DNA of 64,000 nt from contig JAJVIM010000023.1 of the NCBI GenBank assembly GCA_022071955.1, positions 1-64,000 on the forward strand, read 5' to 3'. This DNA is from Anaerolineae bacterium (GTDB lineage Bacteria > Chloroflexota > Anaerolineae > 4572-78 > J111). Shown in pieces: positions 59,443-64,000 of the stretch (the first letter of the stretch is position 1; each line of letters opens with the position of its first letter). The position numbers and the translations under genes are program-made. The notes under the pieces are model-generated. The model saw only the letters and a program-made list of their open reading frames with translations, was not told the origin of the DNA and ran no database searches.

Positions 59443-61160
59443 TTGGTCCCCGTCATTGCCAGCCGCACATCGTCCGGCGGAATGTTGAGCATCATCACCA
59501 ACTGCTCGGCAATCCGTTTAAACGCGGGGGCGGCGGTGTCGCTACCCCATTTGGAGGTTGTCGGCCGGTCGATGATAACCAGCACCAGCACCTGCGGGTC
59601 GTCGGCGGGGAAAAACCCGGCAAATGAGGCCAGAGTCAGGGTGGGGTGATACCCGCCCGGCACCGGAATTTGGGCGGTGCCGGTTTTGCCGGCTATTTTG
59701 TAACCGGGCACCAACGCCTGGCTTTCGGCGCGGTTCATGGCTTCAACCAGCATCCCTGTCAGCGTGGCCGCCGTGGTTTCAGAAATGGCCCGGCGGACAA
59801 CAGTCGGTTTTACTTCAACGGTGCGGTCGCCTTCTACAATTCGGTCAACAATGTAGGGCTTCATCAACAACCCTTTGTTGGCCACAGCGCCCACCGCCAG
59901 CGCAATTTGCAGCGGGGTAACGGCAATCCCCTGCCCAAACGAGTTGGTGCCCAGGTCGCTTTCGTGCCAGTTGGCATCGAGCGGCGTTTTGAGCGTGCCG
60001 GGGCCTTCGTTATCTAAATCAACATCGGTAAGCCGGCCAAAGCCAAAGCGTTTGAGATAGGTGTAAAATCGATCTTTGCCCATGGCCACGGCCACCTGAG
60101 CCACACCCACGTTCAGACTTTTGGCCAGCACGTCGGTCATATCCACCGTGCCGTGGCCCTGGCGGTCCCAGTTGTAAATCACCCGGCCGCCCACTTCAAT
60201 CGAGCCGCCATCGTAGATTTCGCCCTGCGGCCCTACCACCGTCGAGTCCAGCCCGGCGGCCATTGTCACAATTTTAAACACGGAACCCGGCTCGTACTGC
60301 TGGCTCACGTTGGGATCGGCAAACAGGGTTTCGTCGCTGTCGCTGAAGTTGTTGGGGTTGTATTTGGGAAAAGCGGCCATGCCCAAAATTGCCCCGGTTT
60401 TGGGGTTGAGCACCACCACCGAACCGTTTTGCGCGCCGTAGTTGCGCACCGCTTTTTCCAGCTCCTGCTCAATGAGAAACTGAATGTTGCGGTCAATGGT
60501 CAGATAGAGCGTGGCGCCGGTCACCGGCGGCACAAACTGGCTCGGCCCCATCGGGATCAATTCGCCAAAGGGGCTGCGCTCACCGGCCAGCATGCCGGGT
60601 GTCCCTTTGAGGCGGTTGTCGTAGTAGCCTTCCACGCCGTAAAAGCCGTTGCCGTTGCTGTTAACAAAGCCCAGCAAAGGAGCCGCCAGATCACCCTCGG
60701 GGTAGACCCGTTTGGAACGCGGCTCAATTTGGACGCCAACAATGTCCAGCCGCAAAATCGCTTCGCCGTTGGCCTGCGACACGCCGTTTTGCAGCGGCAC
60801 CCACAGCTTGTTGCTGGTGAGCAGCGCCAGCAGTTCGGCCGCCGACAAATCCAGATACTCGGCCAGGCGGGCGGCGGTGGTCTGCGGGTCGCTGATAATT
60901 TTGGGGCTGGCCGAAATATCGTATTCAATAAAATCGGTGGCCAGCATATGCCCGGAATTATCGCGAATATCGCCGCGGCGAGGGGTAATCACCAGCTCAT
61001 CCTGATGCTCCTCTTCGGCCCAGGTGATAAAGCGGTGATGCTCAATAACCTGCCAGCGCACCAGTTGGCCTACCAGCACCAGGCTGGCGGCGCACATTAC
61101 GGCCATCACCGCGTAAACTCGATATTTGGCGTTTTCCAGGTGAGCGCCTGGCTTTTCCAT
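59439..61160 (-). CDS. ftsI: Penicillin-binding protein 2 / FtsI transpeptidase
   Basis: 573 residues. Cytosolic N-terminus, one transmembrane helix (about 14-35), then a PBP-dimer-type domain and a transpeptidase domain with SVFK (Ser 293), SLN (348-350) and KTGTA (492-496). It crosslinks septal peptidoglycan, the partner of FtsW. No PASTA domain. It precedes murF without murE, which is normally in this position. Confidence 0.94.
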   Translation of the reverse strand: MEKPGAHLENAKYRVYAVMAVMCAASLVLVGQLVRWQVIEHHRFITWAEEEHQDELVITPRRGDIRDNSGHMLATDFIEYDISASPKIISDPQTTAARLAEYLDLSAAELLALLTSNKLWVPLQNGVSQANGEAILRLDIVGVQIEPRSKRVYPEGDLAAPLLGFVNSNGNGFYGVEGYYDNRLKGTPGMLAGERSPFGELIPMGPSQFVPPVTGATLYLTIDRNIQFLIEQELEKAVRNYGAQNGSVVVLNPKTGAILGMAAFPKYNPNNFSDSDETLFADPNVSQQYEPGSVFKIVTMAAGLDSTVVGPQGEIYDGGSIEVGGRVIYNWDRQGHGTVDMTDVLAKSLNVGVAQVAVAMGKDRFYTYLKRFGFGRLTDVDLDNEGPGTLKTPLDANWHESDLGTNSFGQGIAVTPLQIALAVGAVANKGLLMKPYIVDRIVEGDRTVEVKPTVVRRAISETTAATLTGMLVEAMNRAESQALVPGYKIAGKTGTAQIPVPGGYHPTLTLASFAGFFPADDPQVLVLVIIDRPTTSKWGSDTAAPAFKRIAEQLVMMLNIPPDDVRLAMTGTK

Positions 61161-61173
61161 AAAATACTCTTTA

Positions 61174-61647
61174 CTAGTTACTGGCTACCCAGCCGGCCAG
61201 AATATCCAATTTTTGAACCCACCAGCCGGGTTGCTCCACATCGTCTACGTAGGCTTCAACACTGTTTTCAACCGCCGGCGGGTCTTGCAGTTGGCGGGTT
61301 TCGGCGGTGACCGGGAAATTGTTGATAGACAGATACCGCACCTCGTCGGTGGGCTGAAAACCCAACTCGAGGGCGCGCTTTTCCACTCGCGATAACGCTT
61401 GCAGTTCGGCAATTTCCAAAATGAGCGCCGCATTTTGATTTTTAATGTGATCCAGTTCCATGCGCATCTCGTCAATCTGGTAGCTGGTGGTGGTTACCGC
61501 GCTGGCCTGAGTAAGATACAGCCAGCCGACCAAACTCAGAACCGCCAAAATTAGCACAACGCCCAGCGCCGAATTGCTGGTTAATCGCCACGGAATCTGG
61601 CGGATCACATTTTCTGGTTTGAGGCTGACAATCGTATTACTTGACAT
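61174..61647 (-). CDS. FtsL-like membrane protein
   Basis: 157 residues. An N-terminal cytosolic segment, one transmembrane helix (about 28-48) and a coiled-coil (YQIDEMRMELDHIKNQNAAL...ALSRVEKRALELGF, about 55-95) give the FtsL/DivIC plan, and a longer acidic C-terminal tail follows. Between rsmH and ftsI, the usual ftsL place. FtsL proteins share little sequence, so the identification rests on architecture and position. Confidence 0.82.
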   Translation of the reverse strand: MSSNTIVSLKPENVIRQIPWRLTSNSALGVVLILAVLSLVGWLYLTQASAVTTTSYQIDEMRMELDHIKNQNAALILEIAELQALSRVEKRALELGFQPTDEVRYLSINNFPVTAETRQLQDPPAVENSVEAYVDDVEQPGWWVQKLDILAGWVASN

Positions 61648-61651
61648 AATG

Positions 61652-62572
61652 TTACTCCCCCTTTAACTCAACAACCCGCAGCTTTGCGCTACGGGCTCTT
61701 GAGTTTCGCTCTATTTCGGCCAAACTGGGCGTTATTGGCTTTTTGGTAATTATGTTTATAATTGCTTTATGTTGACATGTACAGAATAGTTGCTCGGGTG
61801 GACAGATACAGTCCTGGGATTCTTGTTTGAAATACTGTTTGACAATACGGTCTTCAAGAGAGTGAAAGCTGATTACCGCCAATCGGCCTTTTGGCTTGAG
61901 CAGGGCGAGGGCCTGTGGCAGCACCTGTTCCAGCACAGTCAGCTCGTTATTTACGGCGATGCGCAGCGCCTGAAACGTGCGCGTGGCCGGGTGAATTTTT
62001 GGCCGGCCTTTAATCCGCACCGCGCCGCTGACCACATTGGCCAGCTCTACGGTTCGATGCAGCGGGCGGGCTTTAATAATGGCCCGGGCAATCCGGCGGC
62101 TGTGCGTTTCTTCGCCATATTTGTAAATCAGGTTGGCCAGCTCTTCTTCCGGCAGCGAATTGACCAGATCGGCCGCGGTTTGGCCGTGGCTGGGGTCCAT
62201 CCGCATATCGAGCGGGCCATCAAATTGAAAAGAAAAACCGCGCTCGGGCTGGTCAAACTGCATCGACGACACGCCCAGGTCCAGCAGAATGCCGTCTGCC
62301 GGTGGCAGATGATACAGCCGCGCTATGTGGGGCAACTGCTTAAAGTTGGCGTGATACAGGTTTACCCGGCTGCCAAACTCGGCCAGGTTTTGCTCGGCCA
62401 GTTCCAGCGCCTGCTGGTCCTGGTCAAACCCGTGCAGTTGCCCGGCGGGGGCTGAGGCGGCTAAAATAGCGGCGGCGTGGCCGCCAGCGCCAACCGTACC
62501 ATCAATGTACACGCCCCCGGAGCGCGGCTGTAAAGCATGTATTGTTTCTGATAAAAGAACTGGCTGGTGCAT
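61652..62572 (-). CDS. rsmH: 16S rRNA (cytosine1402-N4)-methyltransferase
   Basis: 306 residues. Methylates C1402 of 16S rRNA. AdoMet site GTVGAGGHAAAIL (about 25-37), the RsmH-specific PADGILLDLGVSSMQFDQPERGFSF segment and HSLEDRIVKQYF near the end are complete. It follows mraZ as in most dcw clusters, with five bases before the ftsL-like gene. Confidence 0.96.
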   Translation of the reverse strand: MHQPVLLSETIHALQPRSGGVYIDGTVGAGGHAAAILAASAPAGQLHGFDQDQQALELAEQNLAEFGSRVNLYHANFKQLPHIARLYHLPPADGILLDLGVSSMQFDQPERGFSFQFDGPLDMRMDPSHGQTAADLVNSLPEEELANLIYKYGEETHSRRIARAIIKARPLHRTVELANVVSGAVRIKGRPKIHPATRTFQALRIAVNNELTVLEQVLPQALALLKPKGRLAVISFHSLEDRIVKQYFKQESQDCICPPEQLFCTCQHKAIINIITKKPITPSLAEIERNSRARSAKLRVVELKGE

Positions 62573-62607
62573 CTGAGGCTAACCCAATCATCCTGAAACC
62601 GCTTTGA

Positions 62608-63045
62608 CTAAATGCTAAAGCCCAACTCGAGCAGTTGCGCTGCGATTTCGTCCGAGTTTTCTTCAACCTGGGCAAACGTCTCAGACCACCGCGCTGGATT
62701 CCAAATTTCTACCCGGTTCATCACCCCGATAACAGCGGCTTCGTCAGAAATGCCGGCGCGATCACGCAAATTTTGCGGAATTAACACGCGGCCCTGCCGG
62801 TCGGGAATGGACTCGGAGGCACTGGCAAAAATAAATCGCGTAAAATTGCGGGCGGCTTCACTGGTGGAAGGCAACGCCGCCACCTTTTCGGCCAGCTTTT
62901 CCCATTCGGATTTGGTATAGGCCCACAGGCATTTGTCCAGCCCACGGGTAACCACAATCCCACTGGCCAGCTCTTCTCGAAACTTGGCCGGGATGGTCAA
63001 CCGCCCTTTATCATCTACGGAGTGTGTAAACTCACCTGAAAACAT
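62608..63045 (-). CDS. mraZ: Transcriptional regulator MraZ
   Basis: 145 residues, two AbrB-like SpoVT domains: DDKGRLTIPAKFREEL (about 11-26) and DRQGRVLIPQNLRDRAG (about 83-99). MraZ is the autorepressor of the dcw cluster and may also act on RsmH. It is the first gene of the operon and lies downstream of four repeated GTGGGG-type boxes spaced ten bases apart, its expected operator. Confidence 0.95.
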   Translation of the reverse strand: MFSGEFTHSVDDKGRLTIPAKFREELASGIVVTRGLDKCLWAYTKSEWEKLAEKVAALPSTSEAARNFTRFIFASASESIPDRQGRVLIPQNLRDRAGISDEAAVIGVMNRVEIWNPARWSETFAQVEENSDEIAAQLLELGFSI

Positions 63046-63115
63046 AATCGTTGCGCGCTTTTATCTGGTGTGGAGAGGGTTGCCCCACTGAGAAGGTCAG
63101 AACAGTTGTTCTATT

Positions 63116-63150
63116 GCCACTTATCCCCACTTTCCCCCACATCTCCCCAC
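63116..63150 (-). promoter_or_regulatory. MraZ-binding repeat boxes
   Basis: On the minus strand four 10-base units in tandem: TGTGGGGAGA, TGTGGGGGAA, AGTGGGGATA, AGTGGCAATA. MraZ of other bacteria binds direct repeats of TGGGN separated by about five bases, which fits this spacing. They lie between the -10 box and mraZ, about 70 to 100 bases before its ATG. Confidence 0.82.
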
Positions 63151-63179
63151 ATTATAACGTAGTTCCCCCCACCTGTCCA
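63151..63179 (-). promoter_or_regulatory. Promoter of the dcw operon (Pmra)
   Basis: On the minus strand TGGACA (63179-63174), 17-base spacer, TATAAT (63156-63151). Directly followed by the MraZ boxes, which would let MraZ block transcription start or elongation. Confidence 0.8.
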
Positions 63180-63262
63180 GCCGGGCTCAGGTTTTTTAAG
63201 GTTGGATAAAGTACCGATTCCCGCAAAATTTGCCGGGCCAAACAGTATCCAGAATTTTGGGA

Positions 63263-63299
63263 GAAGCGCCGCAGGCCGGGGGTTGGGGGGTGTCCCCCC
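63263..63299 (-). repeat. Repeat family C (GC-rich hairpin), copy 4 (inverted)
   Basis: On the minus strand GGGGGGACACCCCCCAAC followed by CCCCGGCCTGCGGCGCTTC, matching the copies at 5777, 15937 and 19733. Confidence 0.8.
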
Positions 63300-63352
63300 A
63301 TTCCCCCCTGTCTGTCCAAAACTTTGGACGGACCTGCCGGGCCAAACTATCT

Positions 63353-63381
63353 TTGCGGCTGCTATTGATGTGAACTATAAT
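63353..63381 (+). promoter_or_regulatory. Promoter of the GDP-deoxyhexose reductase gene
   Basis: TTGCGG (63353-63358), 17-base spacer, TATAAT (63376-63381), 67 bases before the GTG at 63449. Confidence 0.65.
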
Positions 63382-63448
63382 GTAGCCCTTTGGAAATTGT
63401 TGGGAGCTAAGGCCGGGCAATTTATCCTAACTGTTAAGGAGATGTTTT

Positions 63449-64000
63449 GTGCGGGCACTCATTACAGGTATTACCGGCTTTGCCGGCGGACACCTGGCGC
63501 AAATATTGCTGGATCGCGGCCACGAGGTTTTTGGCGTGGCCCGAGACCTGGGCTACAGCCTGAACCATTTGAGCCAGAAAGTTGACCCCATCATCCAGGA
63601 TTTACAGGATGCGCGAATTGTCGAAGAGTTGTTGACCACCATCCGACCAGACGCCATTTATCATCTGGCCGGGCAGGCCTTTGTTCCCACCGCCTGGGCC
63701 GATCCGTGGGACACCTTTGAAAACAATGTGCGGCCTCAACTTTACATATTGCAGGCTATCATCAAGTTAAATTTAAAAACGCGGCTGCTGGTGGTGGCGT
63801 CTAACGAAGTATATGGGCTGGTTCCGCCCGATGAACTGCCCGTTAAAGAAGACACCCTGATGCGGCCCGACAACCCCTACGGCGTGAGCAAGGTAGCGCA
63901 AGACACCCTGGCCCTGCAATACCACCTGAGCCACGATATCGATGTGCTGCGGGTGCGGGCGTTTAACCACATTGGCCCCCGGCAAAGCCCGGTGTTTGTT
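63449..64000 (+). CDS. GDP-6-deoxy-D-mannose reductase-like SDR (cut by window end)
   Basis: Partial, 184 codons. VRALITGITGFAGGHLAQIL is the NAD(P)-binding start (GxxGFxG); YGVSK carries the catalytic Tyr and Lys, and FNHIGPRQSPVFV is close to GDP-4-keto-6-deoxy-D-mannose reductases (Rmd), which make GDP-D-rhamnose. GTG start with AAGGAG seven bases upstream. Divergent from mraZ. A GDP-mannose 4,6-dehydratase is the other possibility; the missing C-terminus would decide. Confidence 0.82.
   Translation, partial: MRALITGITGFAGGHLAQILLDRGHEVFGVARDLGYSLNHLSQKVDPIIQDLQDARIVEELLTTIRPDAIYHLAGQAFVPTAWADPWDTFENNVRPQLYILQAIIKLNLKTRLLVVASNEVYGLVPPDELPVKEDTLMRPDNPYGVSKVAQDTLALQYHLSHDIDVLRVRAFNHIGPRQSPVFV

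Larger units (their letters stand above)
63180..63448. other. Divergent gap between mraZ and the reductase gene
   Basis: No gene seen here. From mraZ outward it holds a family C hairpin on the minus strand (63263-63299), a short inverted repeat GTCCAAA/TTTGGAC (63314-63329) related to the 8213 element, and the promoter of the reductase. Confidence 0.65.

Noticed and set aside
60153..61310. 385-codon ORF antisense to ftsI
   Set aside because: Shadow of the ftsI coding sequence; begins and ends without ribosome site or operon relation.

Overview
The window is a 64 kb piece of a moderately GC-rich bacterial chromosome, densely packed with housekeeping genes. I infer a member of the Chloroflexota, probably Anaerolineae-like. 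The reasons are the histidine-phosphatase/DUF3090/SCO1664-family trio (otherwise known from Actinobacteria), a DUF6391 gene, a UMF1-type transporter, a class E/D-like sortase, an unusual dcw cluster, and many short palindromic and heptameric repeats between genes. No rRNA, tRNA, CRISPR array, prophage or transposase gene was seen.

Layout. 0-5 kb (+): a COG2403 GTPase followed by ornithine aminotransferase, ornithine carbamoyltransferase and carbamate kinase, an arginine/ornithine fermentation-like group without arginine deiminase; upp converges on it. 5.7-8 kb: tatA, a free-standing threonyl-tRNA editing domain and asnS. 8.4-18.3 kb (+): a DUF3592 membrane protein, phosphohexomutase, TatD nuclease, polyprenyl synthase, two glycosyltransferases, a YbaK-type deacylase, a UMF1 transporter and a membrane-anchored surface protein. 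18.3-22.4 kb (-): nicotinate phosphoribosyltransferase and two tandem GlgC-type genes, one with a damaged nucleotide-binding signature. 22.6-25.5 kb (+): a double-XRE regulator, a GAF sensor kinase and a TPR protein as one transcription unit. 25.6-30.9 kb (-): holA, DUF6391, sortase, a degenerate Lgt-like protein, a TlpA-like thioredoxin and a DnaB-like ATPase.

31-40.4 kb (mostly +): AMMECR1, a C39-like peptidase with TPR-like tail, an iron alcohol dehydrogenase, a frameshifted SDR, a GlcNAc-1-P transferase (-), SixA, an AI-2E family transporter, then phosphatase, DUF3090 and a PI3K/HipA-like SCO1664 protein. 40.4-44.2 kb (-): three polytopic membrane proteins, two of them NuoL/M/N-like but missing the expected proton-path lysines. 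44.3-63 kb (-): a dcw cell-division and peptidoglycan operon running mraZ, rsmH, ftsL-like, ftsI, murF, mraY, a 90-aa gene, murD, ftsW, murG, two CvpA-like genes, murC, a 64-aa gene, murB, ddl, ftsQ, ftsA, ftsZ. murE is absent. A promoter with four 10-bp-spaced MraZ boxes precedes mraZ, a second promoter lies before ftsA, and a strong terminator follows ftsZ. The window ends in a divergent, truncated GDP-deoxyhexose reductase gene.

How it fits together: the dcw products build and position the septal wall, and the polyprenyl synthase, GlcNAc-1-P transferase, glycosyltransferases and phosphohexomutase supply lipid carriers and sugars for surface polymers. Several intergenic repeats end exactly in the Shine-Dalgarno sequence of the next gene; at two places they are flanked by 15-bp direct repeats that contain it, the most unusual DNA-level pattern here. 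The most attractive uncharacterised gene system is the phosphatase/DUF3090/kinase-like trio at 38.4-40.4 kb. All family assignments come from reading the sequence; no database search was run.
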